In this document: in pieces, positions 38,976 to 50,187 of the stretch
Position numbering within the stretch: the stretch's first letter is position 1
Layout: each line of letters starts with the position of its first letter
Assembly: GCF_032164335.1 (NCBI RefSeq)
Contig: NZ_CP134152.1
Coordinates: 1,364,001 to 1,428,000 of the forward strand
Source: Winslowiella toletana
GTDB taxonomy: Bacteria; Pseudomonadota; Gammaproteobacteria; Enterobacterales; Enterobacteriaceae
Reading direction: 5' to 3'
DNA length: 64,000 nucleotides
The notes under the pieces: generated by a model
Told to the model about the DNA's origin: nothing
Seen by the model: the letters and a program-made list of their open reading frames with translations, nothing else
Database searches by the model: none
Position numbers and translations under genes: made by a program

Positions 38976-39800
38976 ATGCAGAAGGATCTAAAACCTGAAG
39001 AGATATCGCATTTCGGTCTGAATGTTTTTCAGTATGGTCATGAAGTCTGTCGTCCAGGGCATAGCTATGGTCCGGCGGTACGTCAGCACTATTTACTGCA
39101 TTATATCATTCGCGGAACCGGCGAGCTGTTTACCGAGCGGGGACGTCATCAGGTATATGCCGGAGAAGCCTTTCTGATTCATCCACATGAAATTACCACT
39201 TATTGCGCCGATAAACGCCAGCCGTGGGAATATATGTGGATTGAAATTGACGGTTTAATTGTGGCGCGCACATTTGAATCCTGCGGATTAAACCGTGATA
39301 ATCCGGTTTATACCCCGGTTGCCGGCGGCGAGCAGCGTGAAGAGTTACACTATTTACAGCAAATCGTTCAACAGGAGACCGGGCAGTCATTGCGTATCGC
39401 CGGTCTTACCTGCCTGTTTCTCGATGCGCTGCTGGCGAATGCGCCACAGACCGGTACGGCACGCCAGGGCGATGATCAACCGGTGGAAAAAGCCATTCAC
39501 TGGATGGAGCGCAATTATCATGAAAGTATCAGCGTCAGTGATATTGCCGCCTGGTGCCGGGTCGATCGCAGCTATCTGAGCCGGTTGTTTAAGCAGCGTT
39601 TTGGCTATGGGCCGAAACACTATCTGATTATGTTGCGGATGAACGTTGCCACCTCACTGCTGCTCGACGCCAGGCTGCCGATAAAGGTGATTGCGTTTTC
39701 GGTCGGCTACCGCGATCAGATGCAGTTTGCCAGAGTATTTCGCCAGATTTATCAGATGTCGCCGGGAGAGTGGCGTCGGCAGCAGGCGGCTCTGGCGTAA
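38976..39800 (+). CDS. AraC-family regulator of the melibiose genes
   Basis: 274 residues from the ATG at 38976 (GAGG five bases upstream); the frame can also begin at a GTG two codons earlier. The N-terminal cupin-like sugar-binding domain (LHYIIRGTGELFTERGRHQVYAGEAFLIHPHEITTY) is followed by two C-terminal helix-turn-helix motifs (ISVSDIAAWCRVDRSYLSRLFKQRFG; IKVIAFSVGYRDQMQFARVFRQ). It is divergent from melAB and probably activates it, though it resembles the MsmR/RafR type more than E. coli MelR. Confidence 0.88.
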   Translation: MQKDLKPEEISHFGLNVFQYGHEVCRPGHSYGPAVRQHYLLHYIIRGTGELFTERGRHQVYAGEAFLIHPHEITTYCADKRQPWEYMWIEIDGLIVARTFESCGLNRDNPVYTPVAGGEQREELHYLQQIVQQETGQSLRIAGLTCLFLDALLANAPQTGTARQGDDQPVEKAIHWMERNYHESISVSDIAAWCRVDRSYLSRLFKQRFGYGPKHYLIMLRMNVATSLLLDARLPIKVIAFSVGYRDQMQFARVFRQIYQMSPGEWRRQQAALA

Positions 39801-39829
39801 AGCGGGAGAGCCTCGAACGAGGTTCCGCT
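39801..39829. terminator. Hairpin between convergent regulator genes
   Basis: AGCGG...CCTCG-aa-CGAGG...CCGCT forms an interrupted stem between the AraC-type and LysR stops. A bidirectional terminator is likely by position; T tract weak. Confidence 0.45.
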
Positions 39830-39833
39830 GGCG

Positions 39834-40727
39834 TTATCGTACCCTGAGATCACTTTTCACCAGCGCAATAAACAGATCGCGGGTGCGATCCTGGTGCGCG
39901 CTATTCCAGATGATACCGACATCCCAGCCGGAGTAGGGGCCGTACAGCGGGATCATCCCGATTCCCGATGGCGCAATATACACCGCGGCTTCCGGCACAA
40001 TAGCGCTGCCGATGCCCGCTGCAACCATGGCAATCAGCGTCTGAATATCATTTGCCTGCTGGACTATCTGCGGCTCGATTCGATTAAACCGCATAAATCT
40101 GGCGATTTGCCGGTTAAGCCCCGGGCCTCTGTCGGCAGACAGCTGCAATAGCGGTAGCTCGGCGAACGCCTGATAATCGGTTGAAGCATTCAGCTGGGCA
40201 TTAATTAACGCTTTCTCCTTTTGCGGTACCGCCAGCACCAGTGATTCCGCCTTCAATGCTATACCGGTTAACGGCGGCTCAACCGGCAGGCGCATAAAAG
40301 CCAGCTGTAAGCGACCGGCAAGCAGCGCGTCAATTTGCACTGCCGATGGCATATCTTCGAGGCTGATATTAATTTCAGGCCAGCTGCGGCGAAAATCTGC
40401 CACCAGCTCTGGCGCCACCTTGATACCTGATAATCCAAAACCTATCGCCAGGTTGCCGGTTTTTCCCCGGGCAACATTCAGCGCCAGCTGGCGGAATTCA
40501 CTGATTCCAGAGACCGCTTCATGGGCTTTATCAATCAGTTGCATACCTGCATGGGTAAGCTGCGCACCATGGCGTCCGCGAATAAACAGATGCACGCCGA
40601 GTTCATTTTCCAGTGACTGAATTTTCTTGGTTAAGGCCGGCTGTGTCATAAATAGTTTCTGCGCCGCTTCACGATAATTTTTAGTTTCAGCCAACATCAC
40701 GAATGCCTGTAACAGTCGAGTATCCAT
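39834..40727 (-). CDS. LysR-family regulator next to the carbamoyltransferase operon
   Basis: 297 residues with an N-terminal helix-turn-helix (NYREAAQKLFMTQPALTKKIQSLENELGVHLFIRG) and a LysR effector domain from about residue 90. It is not close to the other LysR proteins in the window. It is divergent from the three-gene carbamoyltransferase operon across a 127-base spacer, so it is the probable regulator of that operon. Confidence 0.85.
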   Translation of the reverse strand: MDTRLLQAFVMLAETKNYREAAQKLFMTQPALTKKIQSLENELGVHLFIRGRHGAQLTHAGMQLIDKAHEAVSGISEFRQLALNVARGKTGNLAIGFGLSGIKVAPELVADFRRSWPEINISLEDMPSAVQIDALLAGRLQLAFMRLPVEPPLTGIALKAESLVLAVPQKEKALINAQLNASTDYQAFAELPLLQLSADRGPGLNRQIARFMRFNRIEPQIVQQANDIQTLIAMVAAGIGSAIVPEAAVYIAPSGIGMIPLYGPYSGWDVGIIWNSAHQDRTRDLFIALVKSDLRVR

Positions 40728-40808
40728 TCCGTTTCATTATCAATCGCAGATTTATTTTGATTATATTTTCATCTTTTTTTGCCTTCTAATATCAGCAAAT
40801 CATGACAC

Positions 40809-40824
40809 CGTGACTCTGATCACA
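40809..40824. promoter_or_regulatory. CRP-like site upstream of the carbamoyltransferase operon
   Basis: CGTGA-CTCTGA-TCACA matches the CRP core GTGA-N6-TCAC exactly. It ends only 30 bases before the 74-aa gene, too close for the usual class II spacing of that gene, so it may repress that operon or act on the divergent LysR promoter. Confidence 0.45.
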
Positions 40825-40854
40825 TTCGGTCAGTTTATGGTTCAGGGGGATGCA

Positions 40855-41079
40855 ATGGAAAAGCAACACTTTATCTTTTTTATCAAAGGAAAAATCGTTG
40901 TTCCTCAGTCGCTTGATGAGGCTGGTGCTGGCGAGGTAATTCGATCGGTATTACTACAGCAGTTTAATATATCCCGTTTACATATTATCGCAGAAAATAA
41001 TAAAGAGGCTTTGGATAAATTCGCGTTAATCAGCGCAACGGCGGCAGATGACCCTTTAAAAGAGGTGGTGATATGTTAA
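40855..41079 (+). CDS. Small protein of unknown function, carbamoyltransferase operon
   Basis: 74 residues from the ATG at 40855, which has AGGGGG six bases upstream; the frame is open from 40810 but that part has no such site. No family recognised. The N-terminus FIFFIKGKIVVPQ suggests a beta-hairpin, followed by helical segments with GAGEVIRSVLLQQF. No signal peptide. The stop overlaps the next gene by seven bases, so the two are translationally coupled. A small accessory or carrier-like role for the carbamoyltransferase is a guess only. Confidence 0.6.
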   Translation: MEKQHFIFFIKGKIVVPQSLDEAGAGEVIRSVLLQQFNISRLHIIAENNKEALDKFALISATAADDPLKEVVIC

Positions 41080-42758
41080 TTCTCGGTATTACTAACAATG
41101 ATACCGCCGGAGCCTGTCTGGTTGAAGGAGATAAAATCGTTGCGGCGGCGCATGAAGAGCGGTTTACCCGTATCAAAGGCCATAAGATCTGGCCACAGCA
41201 GTCGATAGATTATGTATTAAGCGCAACAGGTAAGAGTTTATCGGATGTCGATATTGTCGCCTATGGTTGGAACGCCGGGTTTAACGAGGGCTACTGTCTT
41301 AACCTCTATGTCGAAAGAATTATTTATGAGTGTATTAATAATTTCGACAATGTATTTATTTTAAAGAAGAGAATTGCCGATGAAATGATTAATGACGCCG
41401 GGAAAAGAGCCGAATTCGATCTTTTTATCGCGGAAAATAATTTATCGGGCAAAGTGATGTACATCGATCATCACGATACTCACGCCTGGGGGGCCTGGCT
41501 CTGTTCGCCGTTTGATCAGGCTCTGGTAGTGACCTGTGACGGCCGGGGCGACTTTATTTCACTGACGGTACGCTATATCGATAACGGCAGTGAGGTGGTG
41601 CTGCAACGCGAAACCACGCTTGACAGCCTTGGCTATTTTTATGGCCGCATCACGCATTTACTCGGCTTTAAGGCTAATCGTCATGAAGGTAAAATCACCG
41701 GGCTGGCGGCGCATGGCGATCCGCTTAAGGCACTGCCGCTGATGCGCAAAATGATCGATGTGCGCGACAGTCGGCTGATTGCCAATTGTGGCGACTATTA
41801 TTTGCCGTCTTACCATGGTTACTCTGAAAAGCTGGTCGATGAAATCAATAGCTTTTCTCCACAGGATATTGCTGCGGCGGCGCAAAAACATATTCAGGAT
41901 ATTATTGCGGCAATTTTGATGCCTTATGTGAAAAATTATAAGGTTAAAAATATCTGTCTGGCAGGTGGGCTATTTGGCAATGTTCGCCTTAACCAATGTG
42001 TGCGGGAACTGGCCGGTATCGAAAACGTTTACGTGCTGCCCTGCATGGGAGATGAGGGATTACCGCTGGCCGCGGCGGTGACGGCGTTATGGCGTAAAAC
42101 AGGAAATCGCTGCCCGCTTAACAGCATGGCGCTTGGTCCTGAATACAGTAACCGGCAGATTGAGGAGATTCTGTCGCAGCACCGCGATTTGAGGGTTGAG
42201 CAGCCCGGCGATCTGGTTAAAGAGATCTTAACCTTGCTGCGTTCAGACACCATTCTGGCGTTCTTTCGTGGTCGCATGGAGTTTGGCGCTCGGGCGCTGT
42301 GCCAGCGCAGTATCATCTGTCATGCAAACAACAAGGATGTGAACATATGGCTGAATGAAAAACTCAAGCGCACCGAGTTTATGCCTTTTGCTCCGGTAAC
42401 GGCGGAAAATCTGGCAGAGTTCTGCTTTTGTCACTGGTCTGACAGGGATAAATCAGCGGAATTTATGACGATTACCTATAACTGCAAGCCAGTAATGACC
42501 GCACGCTGTCCGGCAACCGTACATATCGACAATACCGCCCGACCGCAGATTATTCGCGAGGAGAGCGATCCCTTGATGTATTCATTAATCAATAAATGGT
42601 ATCAGTTATCCGGCCAGCCTTGCCTGATCAATACCTCATTTAATCGCCATGAAGAACCAATAATCAACACTCCGCAGCAGGCATTATCCGTATTACGTGA
42701 AGGTGCCGTTGATGCAGTCATTTTTAATGATAAATTTCTCGTTACAAGGAATAAGTGA
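41073..42758 (+). CDS. O-carbamoyltransferase, NodU/CmcH/TobZ family
   Basis: 561 residues. The family makes carbamoyl-adenylate from carbamoyl phosphate and ATP and transfers the carbamoyl group to a hydroxyl. The N-terminal Kae1-like half has ILGITNNDTAGACLVEGDKIVAAAHEERF, metal ligands in DHHDTHAWGA (His133, His134, His137) and Asp156/Asp160 in CDGRGD, GKITGLAAHGD, and LAGGLFGNVRLNQ. The C-terminal YrdC-like half shows GRMEFGARAL.QRSII, then FMPFAPV and CLINTSFNRHEEPI. The acceptor is unknown; relatives act on Nod factors, cephems and aminoglycosides. No biosynthetic cluster surrounds it. Confidence 0.9.
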   Translation: MLILGITNNDTAGACLVEGDKIVAAAHEERFTRIKGHKIWPQQSIDYVLSATGKSLSDVDIVAYGWNAGFNEGYCLNLYVERIIYECINNFDNVFILKKRIADEMINDAGKRAEFDLFIAENNLSGKVMYIDHHDTHAWGAWLCSPFDQALVVTCDGRGDFISLTVRYIDNGSEVVLQRETTLDSLGYFYGRITHLLGFKANRHEGKITGLAAHGDPLKALPLMRKMIDVRDSRLIANCGDYYLPSYHGYSEKLVDEINSFSPQDIAAAAQKHIQDIIAAILMPYVKNYKVKNICLAGGLFGNVRLNQCVRELAGIENVYVLPCMGDEGLPLAAAVTALWRKTGNRCPLNSMALGPEYSNRQIEEILSQHRDLRVEQPGDLVKEILTLLRSDTILAFFRGRMEFGARALCQRSIICHANNKDVNIWLNEKLKRTEFMPFAPVTAENLAEFCFCHWSDRDKSAEFMTITYNCKPVMTARCPATVHIDNTARPQIIREESDPLMYSLINKWYQLSGQPCLINTSFNRHEEPIINTPQQALSVLREGAVDAVIFNDKFLVTRNK

Positions 42759-43444
42759 TGAAAGAGAATGAACCTAAATGGATAAATACCATTTTGTTCG
42801 ATCTTGATGGAGTTATTATTGACTCTAACGAAGCCATCGTTAATGCCTGGAAAACCACCGCCAGAGAGTATGGCTGTGATATTTCACCAGAACAGATCGA
42901 AAAGTATATTATCGGCGCATCGCATAAATATACCCTGGAGAATATCTTTCCACATTTCACTGCCGAAACACGCGCGCTGATTCACAGAAAGGTCGATCAG
43001 CGGGAAGCTGAAGCTGAGTGCGTGCTGATTGATGGTCTGAAGTCGCTGCTGTTTCAGCTAAAAAGCTGTCCGTTAAATATCGGCATCGTTACCAGCAGCT
43101 GGCCGGAAAAAATCAATAATGTGCTCGATCAGCATAATTTGCATATTTTCAGCTGCATTATCTCCCGGCACGACGTGGTGCGCGGCAAGCCTGATCCACT
43201 GCCCTATACCACCGCTATCGAGCGATTTAACACCCGGCCAGAACAGACTTTGGTGTTTGAGGATTCAGATAACGGCATTATTTCTGCGCTGACGGCCGGG
43301 GCGAACTGTATTGCGATTAACAATACCAATAATCGCGATATTTTATCGGTGCGTGACTTTAATTCGCTGGCCGTCGATGATCAACAGCTGAGTTATCAGT
43401 TTCTTGGTAGCACACTGGGGCTGCGCTGCGACAGCCAGAATTAA
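42758..43444 (+). CDS. HAD-family phosphatase, beta-phosphoglucomutase-like
   Basis: 228 residues from the ATG at 42758, which overlaps the TGA of the carbamoyltransferase. HAD motif I is FDLDGVIIDSN (Asp15 nucleophile, Asp17 acid/base), motif II TSS in GIVTSSWPE, motif III Lys in RGKPDP, motif IV FEDSDNGI. A helical cap lies between motifs I and II (subclass C1), as in sugar-phosphate phosphatases and beta-phosphoglucomutase. It probably acts on a phosphorylated precursor or product of the carbamoylated compound; substrate unknown. Confidence 0.88.
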   Translation: MKENEPKWINTILFDLDGVIIDSNEAIVNAWKTTAREYGCDISPEQIEKYIIGASHKYTLENIFPHFTAETRALIHRKVDQREAEAECVLIDGLKSLLFQLKSCPLNIGIVTSSWPEKINNVLDQHNLHIFSCIISRHDVVRGKPDPLPYTTAIERFNTRPEQTLVFEDSDNGIISALTAGANCIAINNTNNRDILSVRDFNSLAVDDQQLSYQFLGSTLGLRCDSQN

Positions 43445-43452
43445 CCACGTCA

Positions 43453-43475
43453 GGCTGGCATTTTTAGCGCCAGCC
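43453..43475 (+). terminator. Hairpin after the carbamoyltransferase operon
   Basis: GGCTGGC-N9-GCCAGCC, nine bases past the HAD stop, overlaps an alternative TTTTAGCGC/GCGCTAAAA stem. No T tract follows, so termination is inferred from position. Confidence 0.45.
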
Positions 43476-43549
43476 AACGTTAACTCAGCGCTAAAATAAA
43501 ACAGACAGTGCGGTTGTGCCGTGTTATGGTGGTGTCTCTATAAGTAATA

Positions 43550-43738
43550 ATGAAGGTTTATATCTTAAATTTAAAATTCCAATGCCCGTCCTGTTACGGT
43601 CATCAATATCGCTCTTCCCTGTATGATGTCTCCCCAAAGAATCCCCATGGTGCAGTCTGTATTTTTTGCAAATCCCGTATGACGGTGAGTTATCTTGCTG
43701 TATCAACGGTCATTGCTGATTTTCGCAGCAGTCTGTAA
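43550..43738 (+). CDS. Small zinc-ribbon protein, YmcF/YnfQ-like
   Basis: 62 residues with two Cys pairs, Cys12-x2-Cys15 and Cys37-x2-Cys40, in FQCPSCYGHQYRSS and NPHGAVCIFCKS. The pattern resembles the small cold-shock-associated E. coli proteins YmcF and YnfQ as I recall them. The ATG follows an in-frame stop by two codons, and the ribosome-binding site is weak. The gene stands alone; no cold-shock csp gene is adjacent. Confidence 0.6.
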   Translation: MKVYILNLKFQCPSCYGHQYRSSLYDVSPKNPHGAVCIFCKSRMTVSYLAVSTVIADFRSSL

Positions 43739-43796
43739 CACCGCTTCTTCTGATATATGAGCTCAGCTCATAGCATCAAGCAGATAATGCAGATAG

Positions 43797-44867
<1,071 letters not shown>

Positions 44868-44885
44868 GTTATCTGCCAGCCCTGA

Positions 44886-44913
44886 ATACGGACGGCGAAA
44901 ACGTCGTCCGTAT
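44886..44913. terminator. Bidirectional terminator hairpin
   Basis: ATACGGACG and CGTCCGTAT form a 9-bp stem with a 10-base loop, between the convergent aldo/keto reductase and LysR stops. Confidence 0.55.
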
Positions 44914-44929
44914 CGCAACACTGGCGGAT

Positions 44930-46323
<1,394 letters not shown>

Positions 46324-47049
46324 ATGCTGCTTCAAAAAGAGACTACCCGCCGTAAGTTTTTAATCGGCTCGCTGATGGCACTGCCGGTCAGCGACATGAT
46401 ATTTAAAGGTCTGACTGCTGCCGAGGCGGCAGAAATGGCCGCTCCGGAACTGCTGGACTATAAACCAATCTTCTTTACCACCGAGCAGTGGCAGTTTGTG
46501 ATGGCTGCCTGTGACCGTTTAATTCCGGCCGGTGGTAAAGGCAACGCGCCTGGCGCACTGGAAACCAACGTGCCGATCTTTATCGATCAGCAGCTGCATG
46601 GCGATCTGGGTGATGAGATCTATATGCAGGGGCCTTTCGAGCCGCATGCGCCTGCCACCATGGGCTATCAGATTCCCTATCGTCCGCAGCAAATCTTCAA
46701 AATCGGTATTGAGCTGACTAACCGCTGGTGCCAGCAGCAATACCAACAGCCTTTCCGTCTGTTGTCCGATCGGGACAAAGAGACGGTACTGACGCAGTTA
46801 CAAAACAATCAGATCGACTTTGCCAGCATGGGAGAGGACGCCCTGAAACCGGCTCAATTCTTTAGCGAACTGCTTTCTGAAACCAAACACGGCTATCTCT
46901 CCGATCCGATGTACGGTGGCAACAAAGGCATGAAAGCATGGATTGCCATTGGCTTTCCTGGTGCACGCGCCAGCTACCTGGAGTGGGTTAAACAGCACAA
47001 CGTGCCTTATCCATTAGGTCCGGTGAGTATTGAGGGCGCACGCGCCTGA
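46324..47049 (+). CDS. Gluconate 2-dehydrogenase-type small (gamma) subunit, Tat-exported
   Basis: 241 residues. The twin-arginine signal TTRRKFLIGSLMALP (residues 8-22) carries the folded small/large subunit pair to the periplasm; the large subunit has no signal. The mature part belongs to the gluconate 2-dehydrogenase subunit 3 family (FFTTEQWQFVMAACDRLIPAGG; DPMYGGNKGMKAWIAIGFPG). First of three genes with the GMC flavoprotein and a cytochrome c. Gluconate, 2-ketogluconate, sorbitol and fructose dehydrogenases share this plan, so the substrate is open. Confidence 0.88.
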   Translation: MLLQKETTRRKFLIGSLMALPVSDMIFKGLTAAEAAEMAAPELLDYKPIFFTTEQWQFVMAACDRLIPAGGKGNAPGALETNVPIFIDQQLHGDLGDEIYMQGPFEPHAPATMGYQIPYRPQQIFKIGIELTNRWCQQQYQQPFRLLSDRDKETVLTQLQNNQIDFASMGEDALKPAQFFSELLSETKHGYLSDPMYGGNKGMKAWIAIGFPGARASYLEWVKQHNVPYPLGPVSIEGARA

Positions 47050-47096
47050 ACCTTTTGAGTTTTTTTTAAGTTTTTTGCAGATTGACAGGGTTAACA

Positions 47097-48866
47097 ATGG
47101 CACAGCTGAATAAAGAAGAAGTCGACGTCGTCGTCGTCGGCCTGGGATGGGCTGGCTCGCTGATGAGTATCGAGCTGGCAATGGCCGGATTAAAAGTCCG
47201 CGCGCTGGAGCGCGGTCCGGACCGCAATTACGATGCGTTTGCTTATCCGAAACCGGCCGACGAATACGCTTACGCCGTACGTAACAAAGTGATGGCGACC
47301 CCGGCAGAAGCGGCGGTAACCGTGCGACACAATATGCGTCAGACTGCACTACCGACGCGCAAATGGGGCGCATTCTGTCCGGGTAACGGAGTGGGCGGTT
47401 CAGGCCTGCACTGGACGGCAGTGTTAATTCGCCCAACGCCGACCGACCTGAAACTGAAAACCTATGCCGATCAGGCGTATAAGCCAGGTATTCTCGCCGA
47501 AGAGATGGAAATTGGCGATTTCCCGTTTAGCTGGGATGAGATCGAACCTTACTACGAAAAGTTTGAAATGATCTGTGGTCAGTCGGGGCAAACCGGCAAT
47601 CTGCGCGGAAAAATTCTGGAAGGCGGCGATCCTTTTGAAGGCCCGCGAGCGAATCCTTATCCGTTGCCGCCGCTCGATGATACCCTTAACAACACGATGT
47701 TTGTTAAAGCGGCGAAAAAGCTCGGCTATCATCCGTTCCCGAATCCGTCCGCTTGCGTTTCCCGCCCGTGGACCAACCCGTACGGTAATCAGATCGCGCC
47801 TTGTAACTATTGCGGCTATTGCAGTAAATACCCGTGCCTGAACTACTCGAAAGCATCGCCGCAAACTGCGGTTATGGATGCATTAAAACGTATGGACAAC
47901 TTCTCTTATGAAGTGCATGCCAACGTGATGAAAGTGGTACTGCACGAGGATAAGAAAACCGCCAAAGGCGTGCTTTACATTGATGAGCAGGGTAACGAGT
48001 GCTTCCAGCCCGCGAAAATCGTGGTGCTGAGCGGCTTCCAGTTCGTTAACGTGCGTCTGATGCTGTTATCCGGCATTGGTCAGCCGTATAACCCGATCAC
48101 CAATGAAGGGGTGGTTGGGCGTAACTATGCCTTCCTCAGCAACGGCGGTGCCACGCTGTTCTTCAAAGATAAAAACTTTAATCCTTTCGCCACTGCCGGT
48201 GCGACCGGACAGATGTTTAATGACATTTCGCCAGGCAACTTTGATGGTCCGTCATTGGGCTTTATTGGCGGGGCGAAGATCCACAGTTCTCAGGCAACCG
48301 GCACGCCAATCAGCACCGCGTTACCTAAAGGAACGCCAGGCTGGGGTAGCGGCTGGAAAGAGGGGCTGGAAGAGTGGTATGGCCATTCGATGAAAATCAG
48401 CATTACCACCACCTGTATGTCTTATCGCGATATCTATCTTGACCTCGATCCGAACTATAAAGACGAGTACGGCTATCCGCTGCTGCGCATGACTTTCGAC
48501 TGGAAAGAGAACGAGCTGAAACTGCAACAGCATCTGCGTGGCATTGTCGGCGATATCACTAAAGAGCTGAACCCTGACAGCTACAGCGAAAGCTTCCTCG
48601 GCATGGATGCGCATTTTGATCTGACTAAATACGTCTCTACTCACAATGTCGGTGGTGCAGTGATGGGCGATTCGCCGAAGACCTCGGCGTTAAATCGTTA
48701 CCTACAAAGCTGGGATGTGCATAACGTGTTTGTGCCGGGCGGCAACGCGTTCCCACAGAACTTCCAGGCAAACCCGACTGATACCATCGGTGCCATCACC
48801 CTGATGGCGGCGCAGGCAATCAAAGATCAGTACCTGAAAAATCCGGGCCCTCTGGTGCAGGCATAA
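47097..48866 (+). CDS. GMC flavoprotein dehydrogenase, large subunit (gluconate/2-ketogluconate type)
   Basis: 589 residues from the ATG at 47097 (AGGG six bases upstream); a TTG five codons earlier is less likely. The FAD-binding motif is VVVGLGWAGSLMSIELAMAG. CNYCGYCSKYPC is a Cys cluster of the kind that holds a 3Fe-4S centre in related FAD-dependent glucose and fructose dehydrogenases. The C-terminal active site keeps the His-Asn type arrangement (STHNVGGAVMG; GGNAFPQNFQANPTDTIGA). It oxidises a sugar acid or polyol in the periplasm and passes electrons to the cytochrome c subunit and ubiquinone. Confidence 0.9.
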   Translation: MAQLNKEEVDVVVVGLGWAGSLMSIELAMAGLKVRALERGPDRNYDAFAYPKPADEYAYAVRNKVMATPAEAAVTVRHNMRQTALPTRKWGAFCPGNGVGGSGLHWTAVLIRPTPTDLKLKTYADQAYKPGILAEEMEIGDFPFSWDEIEPYYEKFEMICGQSGQTGNLRGKILEGGDPFEGPRANPYPLPPLDDTLNNTMFVKAAKKLGYHPFPNPSACVSRPWTNPYGNQIAPCNYCGYCSKYPCLNYSKASPQTAVMDALKRMDNFSYEVHANVMKVVLHEDKKTAKGVLYIDEQGNECFQPAKIVVLSGFQFVNVRLMLLSGIGQPYNPITNEGVVGRNYAFLSNGGATLFFKDKNFNPFATAGATGQMFNDISPGNFDGPSLGFIGGAKIHSSQATGTPISTALPKGTPGWGSGWKEGLEEWYGHSMKISITTTCMSYRDIYLDLDPNYKDEYGYPLLRMTFDWKENELKLQQHLRGIVGDITKELNPDSYSESFLGMDAHFDLTKYVSTHNVGGAVMGDSPKTSALNRYLQSWDVHNVFVPGGNAFPQNFQANPTDTIGAITLMAAQAIKDQYLKNPGPLVQA

Positions 48867-48877
48867 GTGAGATGAAA

Positions 48878-50134
48878 ATGATCAAAGCTAAAGGTTTTTT
48901 TATCGCAAATGCGCTGGTGGTGGCACTGGGTTGGGCAGCCAGCGCGCAGGCGGATAATGCTGAGCTGATTAAGCGAGGCGAGTATATTTCCCGGCTGGGT
49001 GATTGCAGTGCTTGTCACTCGATTCCGGGTAAAGCTGAGTTTTCCGGGGGGTTGGCGATTGAGTCGAATCTGGGCACCATTTATTCGACCAATATCACCC
49101 CCGATAAGCAGCATGGTATTGGTCATTACAGCGAGCAGCAATTTGCGGATGCGGTGCGTAAGGGCGTGCTGCCGGATGGCACCCGTTTGTATCCGGCGAT
49201 GCCGTATCCTGATTATGTGAAAATCAGTGATGAGGATATGCATGCGCTTTACGTCTATTTCATGCAGGGAGTAAAGGCCAGCGCGGAACAGCCGCCGAAG
49301 ACCGATCTCAGCTTTCCGTTTAGCCAGCGCTGGGGAATGCGTTTCTGGAACTGGGCATTCACCAGTGATACGCCTTTCCAGCCGATTGGCGGCGCTTCTG
49401 CGCAGATCAATCGTGGTGCCTACCTGGTGGAAAGTCTCGGGCACTGCGGCAGTTGCCATACCCCACGTGGTCTGGGTATGAATGAGAAAGCCCTCGACAG
49501 CAGCGAGCCGCAGTTCCTTGCCGGTGGCAATCTCAACGGCTGGGATGTGCCGACCCTGCGCGGCTTGCCGCGCTGGAGCGAGCAGGAAATTGTCGATTAT
49601 CTGGCAACCGGACGTAACGACAAAGCGGCAGTGGGCGGGGAAATGACCTCGGTAGTCGAGCACAGCACCTCGTATATGACTGATGAAGACTTGCGCTCGA
49701 TTGCGGCTTACCTGAAGTTCCTCGGTGGTAATCCACCGCTGGTGAAAGGTGATGAGCAAGCGGCACAGGCAACCGAAGCCAAACTGACGGCAGCGAAAAA
49801 TCTGACCCTCGGCGAGCGCCTTTATCTTGATAACTGCGGTGCCTGCCACTTTGTTACCGGCAAAGGTTCACCAGCAATCTTCCCGCAGCTGGATCAGGCA
49901 ACCATCGTCAATACGCAGGATCCGGGTGGGTTGATTCATACCATTCTCGCGGGCGCTCAGCAGCCGTCTACTGCCCGTGCACCTTCAACACTGGCGATGC
50001 CAGGTTTTGCTCAACGTCTGAATGACGATGAAGTCGCGCAGCTTGCGACCTTTATTCGTCAGGGCTGGAGCAATAACGCCGCGGCAGTCAGCGCAGACCA
50101 GGTAAAAAAGGTAAGAGAAAACCTAAAGCATTAA
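48878..50134 (+). CDS. Tri-haem cytochrome c subunit of the dehydrogenase
   Basis: 418 residues from the ATG at 48878; an ATG two codons earlier exists, but GTGAG is better spaced for the second. Signal peptide about 1-24 (ending SAQA|D). Three CxxCH haem sites: CSACH, CGSCH and CGACH. This is the membrane-bound cytochrome c subunit that links alcohol, gluconate and sorbitol dehydrogenases to ubiquinone. The gene begins 11 bases after the flavoprotein stop. Confidence 0.92.
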   Translation: MIKAKGFFIANALVVALGWAASAQADNAELIKRGEYISRLGDCSACHSIPGKAEFSGGLAIESNLGTIYSTNITPDKQHGIGHYSEQQFADAVRKGVLPDGTRLYPAMPYPDYVKISDEDMHALYVYFMQGVKASAEQPPKTDLSFPFSQRWGMRFWNWAFTSDTPFQPIGGASAQINRGAYLVESLGHCGSCHTPRGLGMNEKALDSSEPQFLAGGNLNGWDVPTLRGLPRWSEQEIVDYLATGRNDKAAVGGEMTSVVEHSTSYMTDEDLRSIAAYLKFLGGNPPLVKGDEQAAQATEAKLTAAKNLTLGERLYLDNCGACHFVTGKGSPAIFPQLDQATIVNTQDPGGLIHTILAGAQQPSTARAPSTLAMPGFAQRLNDDEVAQLATFIRQGWSNNAAAVSADQVKKVRENLKH

Positions 50135-50187
50135 TAATCAGTGATTAACCGGGGCGGTTGAAACTTCGCCCAGGTCACAACTCTGCT

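Noticed and set aside
48827-49849. 340-codon minus-strand frame opposite the cytochrome c gene
   Set aside because: The plus-strand protein has a signal peptide and three haem motifs; the antisense product resembles no family.
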